64,000 nt of DNA, from positions 8,432,303 through 8,496,302 of the forward strand of contig SSBO01000009.1 in NCBI GenBank assembly GCA_005281725.1. Reading direction: 5' to 3'. The position numbers were made by a program, and so were the translations under genes. The notes under the pieces are model-generated. The model was given only the letters and a program-made list of their open reading frames with translations, was not told the DNA's origin and did no database searches. The stretch comes from Wuchereria bancrofti. Lineage: Eukaryota > Nematoda > Chromadorea > Rhabditida > Onchocercidae. Of the stretch, positions 51,297 to 63,326 are shown piece after piece. How positions within the stretch are numbered: position 1 is the stretch's first letter; the number at the start of each line of letters is the position of its first letter.

Positions 51297-53748
51297 TTTT
51301 AGTAAATTGTGAGCTTTTGTACAAAATATCAATTCATACATATGTAAAATTATGAAAAGAATGAAAAGTAGAAAAAATAACAATAATAAATGGAATAACA
51401 ATTTTTTTCTTTGCATAAAATAATTTCATTTATTCTATTTATAGCAATGCTTCAATTATTCATTCTCTGATGATATACGTACAAAACTCTCATACTTTTC
51501 ATATTTTTGGCCAACTTCAATGACAAGAAAATGGGAATGAAATTATTTTTATGCAAAGAAAAAATTATACCAGTGGATGCTGTTTCCATATGAAGAGCAA
51601 AGAAGAGCAGTGGGTAATTCAAGAAAAAAGCGCGAAAGCTAATTCAGGAACACAAATTTAGTGACATAAATTATCATATCATATGCTATCACAACTTTAC
51701 ATTGAAATGATCAATGAAGATTTTTGAAAAACGAAAAAATACGAAATAACTGGCAGTAATACTGTACAATGCAAGAAACAAAAATTAAGAACACAAAAAA
51801 GCAGGCAATAGTTCAAAGACGGATGTTTACATTATACCAATGAAAAATTACCGCCACCCCACGTATCGTTTTAATTGCCAGTCCGTGCAATCTTTTAGAG
51901 AAACTCAGCAAATCATTCATTGCTTACAGTCGTTCATTCCTAATTTTCTAGGTAAGCCGTGACAAAGAAGTCACGGTATGACCACTGCACTGAAATATAT
52001 TCAGTAAGATGCCGGCGCTTGGATCGAGGATGCATCCAGTTGTTTTCAGACCGAATTTTTCTGAAGAATCATCGTTCGCTACTCTGCGCTAAACTCCTTC
52101 AGGAGACGTCTATTATCATTGTAGTTTTCAACACTATGCCTTGTATTCATCCCAGACTTTAGATTTTTCCCTATATGAACTCTTCAGATGAGCATATGTT
52201 GAAAGGAATGAAACGTTGATATTCCAATATGAATGAATCAATTTGAACACAATTTTGAAGCTTTTGTTTCTTTGTTCTAGTTCGACTCTAGCAGAAAACT
52301 TTCGTTGACTGCGATTAGCGAACAAGGAGGAATGGAGATGAACTTTGGTTAGGTGACTCTTTGTATACTCCTCTCCATATGGAGAAGCAGTACTTCTCGA
52401 GACTTAACACTGACATAGTCGCTTTTTGCTTGGTCATTTGAATAAGACTATCATTATCGAGTGACAAAGTCTTGGACTGAATGCTATGAACTCCGTCAAT
52501 CTGCTATCGTCACAATCGACTCGTTGCAGTCGACTTGCACTGTGAAAAATCTATTCATGAGATCGGCTCCTACACACAGTATCTTCTTTTGCTTACAAAC
52601 AAACAATTCCTTTTGTTTAAAGCCAGACATTCTCACTGTTTTAATCACACGCATAATGTTTTATTATTTTACACAGAAAGCGCGTCCTGAAGACACTTTT
52701 TCTTGCGTCTTTTAACGGGATTATACCTCTCTCACTCATTAAAGCTTACCGATCAAATTCATTTTATAAAGTTATTTGGGCTGGATTCGTTGATTGGGAT
52801 ATCTGGCACTTTTTTTTTCCTTGTGTTATGATATTCTTATTAAAATTCTAATATTGTTGTATTAATCGTCTTATCAGAATAAAGTTTAATTACCCAAGTT
52901 TGAGTTTGAGATGCAAAAAATAACCAAAGAAACAGAAACAATCATCGTTTTTGTTACTATAAAAAAGAAATTGACTATGCGTCCCTCACTTTATTCCAGG
53001 GCTTTGTAAAACAAACGTATTGCCCGTTCAAAGGGTTTTTTAGATAGTGCTGTGTGTGCGGGACCTGTTCCATTCTTCACACCCTTCAGAAGTTTTTGTG
53101 TCCTATGCCAAGTCTAGCAAAATTTGTACGATAGTGTCCTCAGGTATTTGGATTACCCTTCTCGTAGAAGTACGGTTTTGCCACGGCTCTATCTGCTGGA
53201 ATTTCAAATCAGAGTAGTCTTTCTTCTAGAGTAATTGCCTTGATACTGATGAGCCTATCCTACCCATACTTTATCCGACCTTTCAGTTCAGACCTCTCCG
53301 GTTTGAGAGATCATAGTGGACGTAAATGCCACGACCAGTTAACTATCGGCTTCGAGCTCCTCTCCACTTTGAAATTATGCTGAATAGGGAAATAAACCAT
53401 AAAAACAAAAAAACGAAAAGTAGACAATAAATGAAGTGGGTTCCGAGACTATTTTGTCACTAATAGGCCATGACATATGGATATAAATAGTAAGAAAAAG
53501 ACAATGAATGCATCGGATCGATTGTTGCTCGATCTTTAATAATAATTTTGAGTAAATGAGAATGTGTTTATTACATAAATGATTGGCTTATAGCCACAAT
53601 TAAAACGTCAGTAAAACTTAAATATTAAAGATAAAAATATCGACGTATATTCCATTTATTATTGTTATTTTTTGTACTTTTCATTCTTTTCATAATTTTA
53701 TATATGTATGAATTGGTATTTTGTATGAAAGCTCACATTTTACTGAAA
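51297..53748. mobile_element. 2.45-kb segment bounded by inverted repeats; possible decayed transposon
   Basis: 51297-51398 and 53645-53748 are reverse complements over about 100 bp with a few mismatches; shared blocks include TTATGAAAAGAATGAAAAGT and the GAGCTTT/AAAGCTC ends. The interior at 51850-53390 is clearly less AT-rich than its surroundings and has short interrupted open frames on both strands. No transposase or reverse transcriptase motif can be read, and no target-site duplication was found. It may be a degraded DNA transposon, another decayed element, or an inverted duplication flanking old coding DNA. Confidence 0.45.
52883..52904 (+). other. SL1-like sequence, 21 of 22 bases
   Basis: Matches the nematode SL1 leader except for the first base, preceded by AATAAA. 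It is followed by TTTGAG and then an ATG opening a 32-codon frame. The downstream sequence is not an SL RNA body. Confidence 0.85.
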
Positions 53749-54035
53749 TGATTTTCCTTTACGTTTTCGACAAAAAAAAGAAAAAAAATAATTTCAAGCA
53801 GTGGCATAAATTTATACACACGAAAGTGTAAATACAATAAATTAGACGGATAAATAAACACGTCAATTTAAATATGTAAATATTTCAAATTAAAACGGCA
53901 TATAACAGAAATCTTGATAATAGCAACTTGTGTGCCTAATTTAATAAATATCTTCCGGATTGCACCATTAATGGAGGAGTTGCTTCTATTGAATTTTGTT
54001 TCTATCTCCATCTGATTTTTTATTTTGATCATATT
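53749..54035. other. Non-coding left edge of the Q-rich array
   Basis: AT-rich sequence without exons. Confidence 0.4.
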
Positions 54036-55324
54036 TCTTAGCTTTGCTAAAATTTCGTCTAAAATTAAATTTTTTCATTCAAAAAAAGAAAGGTGAAAAT
54101 TGGTAAATTAACAATCAACGACAACTGATAACAGAATTTAGCAAAGAATAGTTAGCAAAAAGTTAACAAATAGCATGCATCGTTATCATTGACTAATTAA
54201 TTTGAATCAATCTTCACCAGATGAATGACTCGGAAACCTTATCATTCTTCAGTGCAGAAAGTTACTTTCATTTGATGAAAATTAATTCAAATCAAATTAC
54301 TTTCTTTTCGATGCTATTCGGAAAGCAGTCGAATTTTTTGAAGAATTCACGCAAATTATAAATAATGATGAAATGGTTGTTTATTGTTTTTAAAATAAAA
54401 ATTATTTTAACGAAAAAGATTTATGAAGAAAATTTTTAAGATCCTTTTTCATTTAAACAAATTGAAACAAACCAAATAGTTTATCTAGTGTTTTTATTGC
54501 ATTCAAATGAACTTCAAATGAGCCAATCATTAATTTCTTTCCGCTTTATCACCAGCTAATGGAAACCATTCAGTGTCGCAAAGAATTCCTTAGAATTTCT
54601 TTTAAAAAGTTGCCTGGATAAAGAGGAAACTGTGTCATCCATATGTTACCTTCACTATAAGTCATAGGCAATCATTTGGCTGCTTGAAGAACTAAAATCA
54701 TCTGTCACATTTAGGAGTTAAGCATGCGCGAGCATTAACTTAGGGAATCAAAGTAATTAAGTTAGTAAGTAATTCACCTTCCTCCCTATCGAGGTATTAA
54801 TATCATCATTATCATTCTCGTTATCAAACAAACATACAATGGTTGGCTTAACAAATTATGCGAGAGTTGTGTCGTTGCAGCAAATGAACCGGAAAAAATG
54901 TTTCGAATGACAGTACACTAAGAAAGGAAAAAGTTTATTTCATCACTGGTCAGAACTGATAGCTAATGCTTAAGGAAGCAAATAATTTTTTTCCAAACTT
55001 TCAATTTGTGTAGAACACATCGTCCATTTCATTCCCAAATCATTTAGTGACTTTGTACAGTTTGATAAATTTCAACTGTCTGTCATAAATTTCAAATATT
55101 CAATTGTATGCAACTATGCAAACACCTGTGGTAATGCTAATGTTAATGTGTATGTGTAACACTGCTTCAGAATTAGCGATCATATTCCATCTTTAACAAT
55201 CGGTCACCGAAATGCTAAAATTGGTGAACGACCCGTCTAATCTTTTTTGGTAATACCTTCAAAGAAAAGAAAGAGGCGGAAGCATTGAGTAAGGACAAAA
55301 ACCGTTTTTCAATATCAGCAAAGT
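54036..55324. repeat. Q-rich array 5' flank, unit whose gene is missing
   Basis: 54036-54440 matches 59648-60060. 54443-54760 matches 55640-55860 and 60555-60810. 54890-55324 matches 56030-56520 and, in part, 60930-61125. These blocks precede the signal-peptide exon in the complete units. Here they run into a single N with no gene after them. Confidence 0.8.
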
Positions 55325-55325
55325 N
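55325..55325. other. Single-N scaffold join inside the array
   Basis: Left of the N the sequence is the block that in unit 2 continues toward the gene (about 61125). Right of it is the block that in unit 2 lies further upstream (about 60327). The order breaks exactly at the N. Confidence 0.9.
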
Positions 55326-57170
55326 TCCAACACCATCTCTTAATTGCAATTAATCATTTTTTACAATTGTATATTTATAGTGTGGTTGGAGTTTCAGCTC
55401 TCTAGTAATGTTTAGCGTTTTATAACTGTGTAGCATCTGTGCGATATGTATAATGCGCTATTATGATGTTGATTTGTTTTATGTTAAATAAAGGTTTAAT
55501 TACCCAAGTTTGAGGTTTCACGGCAGAAAGTATATGAAAAATATGTAATAGGAAGATATTATAAGTATATAAACGTATACACTTACTAGTAGCAGTGTAA
55601 AGCACATGGAAATAGATAAGTATATGGAAAAAGATTTTTACTACATTCAAATGAACTTCAAATGAGCTGATCATTAATTTCTTTCCGCTTTATCACCAGC
55701 TAATACGGAAGCCATTCAATGTCGCAAAGAATTCCTTAGAATTTCTCTTAAAAATTTGCCTGGATAAAAAGGAAACTGTGTCATTCATATATTACCTTCA
55801 CTATAATCTATTACTAAAATCATATGTTAGGTGTTAGGAGTTAAGCATGCACAAGCATTAAAGCAATTTCAGTAAAAAGGAAAAATAAGACTTTGTATTT
55901 AGTATGCTGAAATTATTTATGTATAAATGTAATAATTGCAATTTCAAATACTTATTTCGACTTTATAAAATTTAGTTAAAAAAATGGCTTAATGGATTGG
56001 TTTAACGAATTATGTGAGAGTTGTATCGTTGCAATAATGAACTGAAAGAATGTTTCGAGTGGCACTACACTGAAGAAAAGTTTATTTTATCTACTGATCA
56101 AAACTGATGGCTAAATTTTAGATTTTTCTAAAGCACTTCGCCCATTGCATTTTTAAATCATTAGTGATCCAAATCACAATTTAACAAATTTCAACACTGT
56201 TATCAAATATTCAATCCATGCAAGTTACTAGTATTTTTGCAAATATCTAATTTAATAATTAGGAAAAAAACTCTAGTGATGCTAGTGTTGCTATGCATTT
56301 AATTTTGAAGGAAAATATGCAACACTTTCCTTCAAAATTAGCATCCATATTCCACCTTCAACAATCGAGCATAACTGATTACTATTACTGAAATGCTCAG
56401 ACTGGTAAGCAGCTTCTATAATTAGTCTTTTTTTGGTAATGTCTTTCTTCAGAGAAAAGGAAGGAGCAAAAGCGTTGAATAAAACAAAAGCTGTTTTTCA
56501 ATATCTGCAAAGTTTCTATTATATAATCAGTATGCTTTTTTAATTTACAAAATAAGAAAACAAACCATTCTTTTATTTTATTTTATTGTAACAAAATTCA
56601 TTCATTTAACAGAAAGAACGATAATACGGTGAGTCTTTTCAAAGCAATGCATGTTGTCCTCAAGTTTTGGATGAGAAATACAATTTCGGAACACAATGCA
56701 TTCAATTCAATTCAATTCAAAACATTTCAACTGGAAAATTCTGCAGAAGCAAAACGTAGCATATAAATGTCTTTAAATTTTGCAGCAGAATTCGAACTAT
56801 TCGGTCTGGTAACAATTCCATGGTTTTCCTATTGGGCAAAGATTAGAAAACTTTATGCTTCTTCATAGTTTCTCAAAGGTTGCATAAGGAGAAGGTTCTT
56901 TTGCAAAACGAAACCCTTTTAGAAATATTATGCAATTCTGGAGGGAGGATTTCACTGCCATGAAAAGTAAGAAAAGAATTTGACCGAGACATCTTGAATC
57001 ATAAACTGCTTGATTATTGGTTTAATCGAAATAGTACACTTGTCTTGTTGACTGTTAGTCAATGTTTAAAATTGCTATACTCAGTTGAAAACTTTAAAGA
57101 TGCAAACATTTAATGTTTTGATTCGCAGTCCATTACTTTCTTTTAGTTCAAATTTGATCAACAGAATTAA
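55326..57170. repeat. 5' flank of Q-rich gene 1
   Basis: 55326-55514 matches 60327-60515 and carries a perfect SL1 sequence. 55640-55860 and 56000-56530 are further copies of the flank blocks. 56580-57170 matches 61150-61763, directly before the signal-peptide exon. Confidence 0.8.
55493..55514 (+). other. SL1 sequence, 22 of 22 bases
   Basis: Exact match to the nematode SL1 leader, preceded by AAATAAA. The following bases do not match the SL RNA intron-like half, so this is not an SL RNA gene. Confidence 0.95.
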
Positions 57171-58754
57171 ATGATGAAAATGAAGAAAGAAATCATTTTC
57201 CTTCTTATCATTGCTTTTTCGACCTGCACAAAGGTTTTAAATTTGCTTCAATTTGATAGCACTCGCCATATCTACGATAGAAAAGCAATTTTTTGAAATA
57301 GTTTGAATCACTTGATGATAACAAAGCTCACTGACATCTGCGTAGTTCAAGAACGACGATTTATTCGAATGAAATATCTCTTTATGGGAAACAATCTGTT
57401 CCCACTGAGATAGGCTCTAGTTCCATACGAGATCAAACTACCCTTTATCTGAATTTCTGTAAATCAACATTTCACTCACAACAATATCTTTCACATGTTT
57501 TTCTAATTATTTTCCAGTACTTTTTAGGCAACAATTCCAGAAATTACGGCAGTAACAACAGCCTTTTTCACATTAACTCAGACAGTTGCAACAAGAACAG
57601 TTTCTTCTTCAACGACAACAACGGCTGCATTGAAGAAATCTGTTCCAAAACTACTTCTCATACAACAGCAACTTGTCCAACAAACAAAAAGCGAACAGTC
57701 TTTTCTCTTCCTTCTGGAACAACAAGATCCTGTGCCTCACCAACTTCAACAGCAACAACAACTCCAAGAACTACAGCAAAAGCAGCCGCATCTTCAACAT
57801 CTTCTCCAACAGCAACAGCAACTTCTTCAGCAACTTATACAACACCAACATAAGCATAACTGTAAACATTATATACAAAGTCTTCTTCAACAACAGCAGA
57901 GTATCCTTCAACAGCTTCAACAACAACAACCATTTTTGAATCAACTTCAACACCAACAACGCGTTATTCTTCAGCAACTTCTTCAGCGACAAAAAATTCT
58001 CCAATACCTACTACAACAACTGCCTCATCAACAACAATTATTTCAAAAACAACAGCCTGTTCTGCAACAATTTTTGCAGCAGCAACTGCTTGCTCTCCAG
58101 CAAACGCAGCAGCAGCTATTGGTTCTCCAGCAAAAACCACTTGATCTTCAGCAACAAATGCAACAAAATCTCCAGCAACTTCAACATCAGAATCATTATC
58201 ATCATCAAACTCAACAGCAACAACAAATTATTCAACTCCTTCAGCAACACCAAACCGTATTAAAGCAACTTCAGCAACAGAAACAACTACTTCTTCAACA
58301 GCTTCAACATCAAGTGCAACTGCTTCAGCAACTACAACAACAACAGCCTTCTTCTCAGCAACTATTCCAAAAACAACAATCTCTTCATCAACAACTTCTA
58401 CAGCTACAGCAACTTCTTCTTCAACAATTCCAACAACAGCAACCACTTATTCAGCAGCTCCTCCAACAACAACAACTTCTTGTGCAACTTGTGCAACAGC
58501 AACAACAACTGCTTCTACAAATGCTCCAACAACCTCAGCAAATACCTAATCTCCTTCAACAACTTCTCCAGCTACAAGTCCAATTTCAACAACTTATGCA
58601 AGAACAACAACAACTCCAACAATTACAGCAGATGCAGCCTTCACTTCAGCAACTTCTTCAGAAACAACAGCCTGTCGTTGAAGATCTTCTGAAAAGCAAA
58701 CAAAGTCTTCTCCAAAAGTTACAACAACAATTGCATTATTTGCTTCAGTTCTAG
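57171..58754 (+). CDS. Secreted Gln/Leu-rich repeat protein 1
   Basis: Exon 1 (57171-57233) encodes a signal peptide, MMKMKKEIIFLLIIAFSTC. Exon 2 is 57528-58754, entered at a TTTTTAG acceptor in phase 0. The product is 429 residues. After about 35 Thr/Ser-rich residues (ATIPEITAVTTAFF) the rest is Q-rich with Leu pairs spaced about 7-11 residues apart (QQQQPLIQQLLQQQQLLVQL), which suggests a coiled-coil or fibre-forming secreted protein. No cysteine pattern or enzyme motif is seen in this frame. It is paralogous to 61764-63326, with intron position and frame conserved. Some filarial surface and sheath proteins are of low complexity; any such role here is speculation. The phase +2 frame of exon 2 is also partly open and Thr/Ser/Ala-rich (see findings). 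Confidence 0.8.
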
Positions 58755-59647
58755 AAATAATCATTTCTCAAACAGCCAAGCATGAACAATAAATGATTTC
58801 TTTTTTTTTTCGTGGGATATCTGATTTCTATATTTTCATTTTCTCTAAACTCAATATGTCAACACACAACATCACTTACAATTTCTTCGTCGAAATTTCA
58901 ACAAGAACTTTTTCAATAATTTATTGTTTCAGTAATTCCTATCCAAGACAATATCAACTTGATCTAAACAATCATTAACTTTTTTATGATAGAAACGATA
59001 TTGTACAGTGGAAACAAACCTGTGGAACTACTATTATCTACGCAAAAATTTTTCCGATGTGTAAATTTTGATGAATACAAAATCAATTTTGCTTCATGGA
59101 AATTATATTATTTTGGCTATTATTTTTCCGTTTTAATGTTCAATAGTATATCACAGATATCTGTTATAAAGTTGAATTATTCGCTGATAATGTATTCGAC
59201 AGAGATAAGATATTAAACAAAACAATAAAACATGAAAACAAGAGAATAATAAGACATTTACGAATTAGACAGCACTAACACGGAAATATAGTGACGTCTA
59301 ATTCACGGTGAAGTACTAGCAAGAGAAAGCTCAATGAGCTGTAATGCAGAAAAGACCAATCAACTTATTATATCTACTCAACCTTTTCCTGGCTTGTATA
59401 GCTAGCTATCCATATTATCGGTTCCTGAAATGTTAGTGCTAAGACTGTCATAGATGACCAAGTTATTACTTCCCAAAAGTTAATACTGTAACCTTTCCCT
59501 TTTCTTCACTTTTATTACTTTATTAGTACATATTCTCCCTTTGTAATAATTAATTATATTATTGAAATGCTAAAATCAACTCGGAAGCAATGCATTCTGT
59601 AAACAGGATTTTTGCCATTTTGCTATTTTGCTGTCATTTATTGAACA
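58755..59647. other. 3' flank of Q-rich gene 1 and spacer
   Basis: The first 250 bp match the 3' flank of gene 2 (63327-63620). The rest is spacer without exons. Confidence 0.5.
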
Positions 59648-61763
59648 TATTTCTTAGCTTTGCTAAAATTTCGTCCAAAATTAAATTTTTTTATTTAAAA
59701 AAAAATGGAAATTGGTAAATTAGCAATAAACGACAGTTGATAACAAATTTAGCAAAGAATTGTTAACAAAAACTTGGCAAATATCATGCATCGTTATCAC
59801 TGATTAATTAATTTGAATCAATCTTCACCAGATGAATGACTCAGAAACCATATCATTCTTCATCGTAAAAAGTAACTTTCGTAAAAAGTAACTTGATGAA
59901 AACTTTCTTTTTTTTTTCAGATAAAATTGTTTTCTTTTCGCTGCCAGTCGAATTGTTTGTAGAATTCACGCAAATTATAAATAATGATGAAATGGTTGTT
60001 TGTTGTTTTTAAAATAAAAATTATTTTAACGAAAAAGATTTATGAAGAAAATTTTTGAGATCTGTCGCTAAAGACGAAGAACAAAGGCGATAAACTGATA
60101 AACGGATAATCCTTTGGTACAAACGATGTAGCTGGAAAGCGAGGAGAAGCAGTAAATGAGAATCTCTTTGTCCTTTAATTAACCTCGCTTATACACATTA
60201 CACTGTATAAGAGATGTGAAAATTAAATGCATGTAATAGACTATTGTAACAAAGAGATATCTATCCTTAAACAAATCTCCTTTCTTCTCAAATTCACATT
60301 TATCATCTTTAGTCCCAATTAACTCCAACACCATCTCTTAATTACAATTAATCATTTTTTACAATTGTCCGTTTATATGGCGGTTGGGGTTTCAGCTCTA
60401 TGATAATGTTTAGCACCTTTATAACTGTGTAGCATCCGTGCGATATGTATAATGCGTTATTATGATGTTGATTTGTTTTATGTTAAATAAAGGTTTAATT
60501 ACCCAAGTTTGAAGCAGCTAACGATAAAGCATCAAATCCAAAATTTCCCGACAAGATCCTTTTTCATTTAAACAAATTGAAGCAAACCAAATAGTTTATC
60601 TAGTGTTTTTATTGCATTCAAATGAACTGATCATTAATTTCTTTTCGCTTTATCACCAGCTAATGGAAACCATTCAGTGTCGCAAAGAATTCCTTAAAAT
60701 TTCTTTTAAAAAGTTGCCTGGATAAAGAGGAAACTGTGTCATTCATATATTACCTTCACTATAATCTATTACTAAAATCATATGTTAGGTGTTAGGAGTT
60801 AAGCATGCACAAGCATTAAAGCAATTTCAGTAAAAAGGAAAAATAAGACTTTGTATTTAGTATGCTGAAATTATTTATATATAAATGTAATAATTGCATT
60901 TATTTATATATAAATGTAATAATCTGTGGTAATGCTAATGTTAATGTGTATGTGTAACACTGCTTCAGAATTAGCGATCATATTCCATCTTTAACAATCG
61001 GTCACCGAAATGCTAAAATTGGTGAACGACCCGTCTAATCTTTTTTGGTAATACCTTCAAAGAAAAGAAAGAGGCGGAAGCATTGAGTAAGGACAAAAAC
61101 CGTTTTTCAATATCAGCAAAGTTTCTATTATAACAAAATAAGGAAACAAACTATTCTTTTAATTTATTTTATTCTAACAAAATTGATTCATTTAAACAGA
61201 AAGAACAATAACACGGTGAGTCTTCTCAAAGCAATGCATGTTGTCCTCAAGTTTTGGATGAGAAATACAATTTCGGAACACAATGCATTCAATTCGATTC
61301 AATTCATTTCAACCCATTTCAACTAGAAAATTCTGCAGAAGCAGAATGAAACAAGTAACATATAAATGTCTTTAAATTTTGCAGCAGAATTCAAACTATT
61401 CGGTCTGGTAACAATTCCATGGCTTTCCTCCTGGGCAAAGATTAGAAAACTTTATGCTTCTTCATAGTTTCTCAAAGGTTGCATAAGGAGAAGGTTCTTT
61501 TGCAAAACGAAACCCTTTTATAAATGTTATGCAATTCTGGAGGGAGGATTTCACTGCCGTTGAAAGTAAGAAAAGAATTTGACCGAGACATCTCGAATCA
61601 TAAACTGCTTGGTGGCTTGCTCTAATCCAGATAGTACATTTGTATTGCTGACTTTAATGATTGTTAGTCAATGTTTAAGATTACTATAATCAGTTGAAAA
61701 TTTTGAAAATGTTTTGATTCGCTGTCAATTGTTTTTTAGTTCAAATTTGATCAACGAATTAAA
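59648..61763. repeat. 5' flank of Q-rich gene 2
   Basis: This is the most complete order of flank blocks: 59648-60060, 60327-60515 (with SL1-like sequence), 60555-60890, 60930-61125 and 61150-61763. A segment at 60060-60326 has no counterpart in unit 1. Confidence 0.8.
60492..60513 (+). other. SL1-like sequence, 21 of 22 bases
   Basis: Only the last base differs from SL1. It is preceded by AAATAAA, as in the other copies, and followed by a 45-bp unique stretch that is open in frame (EAANDKASNPKFPDK) before the repeated flank resumes. Confidence 0.9.
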
Positions 61764-63326
61764 ATGAAGAAAGAAGTCATTTTCTTTCTTATCATTGCTT
61801 TTTCGTCCTGCGCAAAGGTTTTAAATTTGCTTCAATTTGATAGCACTCGCCATCAATTTATATCTACGATAGAAAAGCAATTTTTTGAAATAGTTTGAAT
61901 CACTTGATGGTAACAACGCTCACTGACATTTGAGTAGTTGTAGGAACGATGATTTATTCGAATGAAATATCTCTTTATGAAATATCTTTTTTTTTTCCAC
62001 TGAGATAGGCTTTAGTTCCATACGAGATCAAACTAGCCTTTATCTGAGTTTTTTATCTGAAATTAACATTTCACTCACAACAATATCCTTCACACGTTTT
62101 TGTAATTATTTTCTAATATTTTTTAGACAACAAATCCAGAAATTATGGCAGTAAAAACAGCCTTTTTCACATCAACTCAGACAATTGCAACAACAACGGT
62201 TTCTTCTTCGACAACAATGACGGCATTGTCAACCGAAAATAAAAAAAAATCCCCTCCTCAACCACTTCAACAACTTGTCCAACAAATAGAAGAAGAACAG
62301 CCGCTCCTCCAAAAACTCCTGGAAGAACAAAATCCTACGCTTCAGCAACTTCAACAACAACAGCAACAACAACTTCAAGAACTACAACAAAACCAGTCGC
62401 ACCTTCAACAGCTTGCTCAACAGCAACAGCAATTTAGTCAGCAACTTGAACGAAATCCTAGCTGTGAAAATAAAAAACAACTTCTTCATAAACAGCAACG
62501 TATCCTTCAACAACTTCAACAGCAACAACCATCTCTGAATCAACTTCAAGACCGACAACGCGCTATTGTTCAGAAACTTCTTCAGCAACAACAGACTCTC
62601 CAATCTCTACTGCAACAATTGCCAGACCAGCAAAAATTACTTCAAGAACAACAGCCTATTGTTCAACAATTTTTGCAGCAGCCACTGCATCCAACACTGC
62701 AGCCATCGGCTTTGCATCAACAAGCGCTTGACCTTCAAAAACAAGTGCAACAAAATCACGAGCAATCTCGAAATCAAAATGATTATCAACGGCATGAACA
62801 AAGTCTTCAACTGCTTCAGCAACACGATGATTTAACTGCAAAACTTCACCAACAGGGACAACTACTTTCCCAAGGACTTCAACAACTTCAACATAAAATG
62901 AAGCTACTTACGCAACGGTCTGCTTCCCAGCAACAATTCCAAAAACAACAATCTCTTCTTCAACAACTTCTAAAGCTGCAACAACAACTTCTTGAAGAAT
63001 ACCAACAGCAGCAACCACTTATTCAGCAACTCCTCCAGCAACAGCAACTTCTTGTGCAGCTTATGGAGCAACAACAACAACTTGTTATACAAATGCTTCT
63101 AGAACCTCCGAAAATTTCTGTTCTCCTTCAACAATTTCAGCAACCACAAACTCAATTTCAACAACTTGTGCAACAACAACAACAACTTCTGCAACAACTA
63201 CAGCAGAAACAGCCTTCAGTTCAGAAGATTCTCCAACAACAACAGTCTATGTTTAAAGAACTTCTGGAAAGCAAACAAAGTCTTCTCCAAAGTTTAAAGC
63301 AACAATTGGGTTCGCATCGGAAATAA
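61764..63326 (+). CDS. Secreted Gln/Leu-rich repeat protein 2
   Basis: Exon 1 (61764-61817) encodes MKKEVIFFLIIAFSSCAK, a signal peptide. Exon 2 (62127-63326) starts after TTTTTTAG in phase 0. The product is 417 residues. A Thr/Ser-rich lead (TTNPEIMAVKTAFF) is followed by a short Lys/Pro linker (ENKKKSPPQP) and a Q/L-rich body like that of gene 1, but with more charged residues (Glu, Lys, Arg, Asp). The body frame is free of stops over about 350 codons, while the other forward frames are broken many times, so the Q frame is the translated one. The two copies have diverged by many substitutions, including amino-acid changes, but keep length and frame, which implies that both were functional for some time. 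Confidence 0.82.

Noticed and set aside
53000..53390. Retrotransposon reverse transcriptase or integrase remnant
   Set aside because: Short frames on the minus strand look vaguely retroelement-like, but no diagnostic motif can be read.
55493..55514. SL1 RNA gene
   Set aside because: Only the 22-base leader matches; the sequence after it lacks the donor and the remaining SL RNA body, and the same holds for the copies at 52883 and 60492.
57673..58692. Other open frames within Q-rich gene 1, including the antisense ones
   Set aside because: Apart from the specific acceptor-linked frame reported as a finding, these are shadows of the CAA/CAG/CTT repeats and carry stops at places not shared with gene 2.
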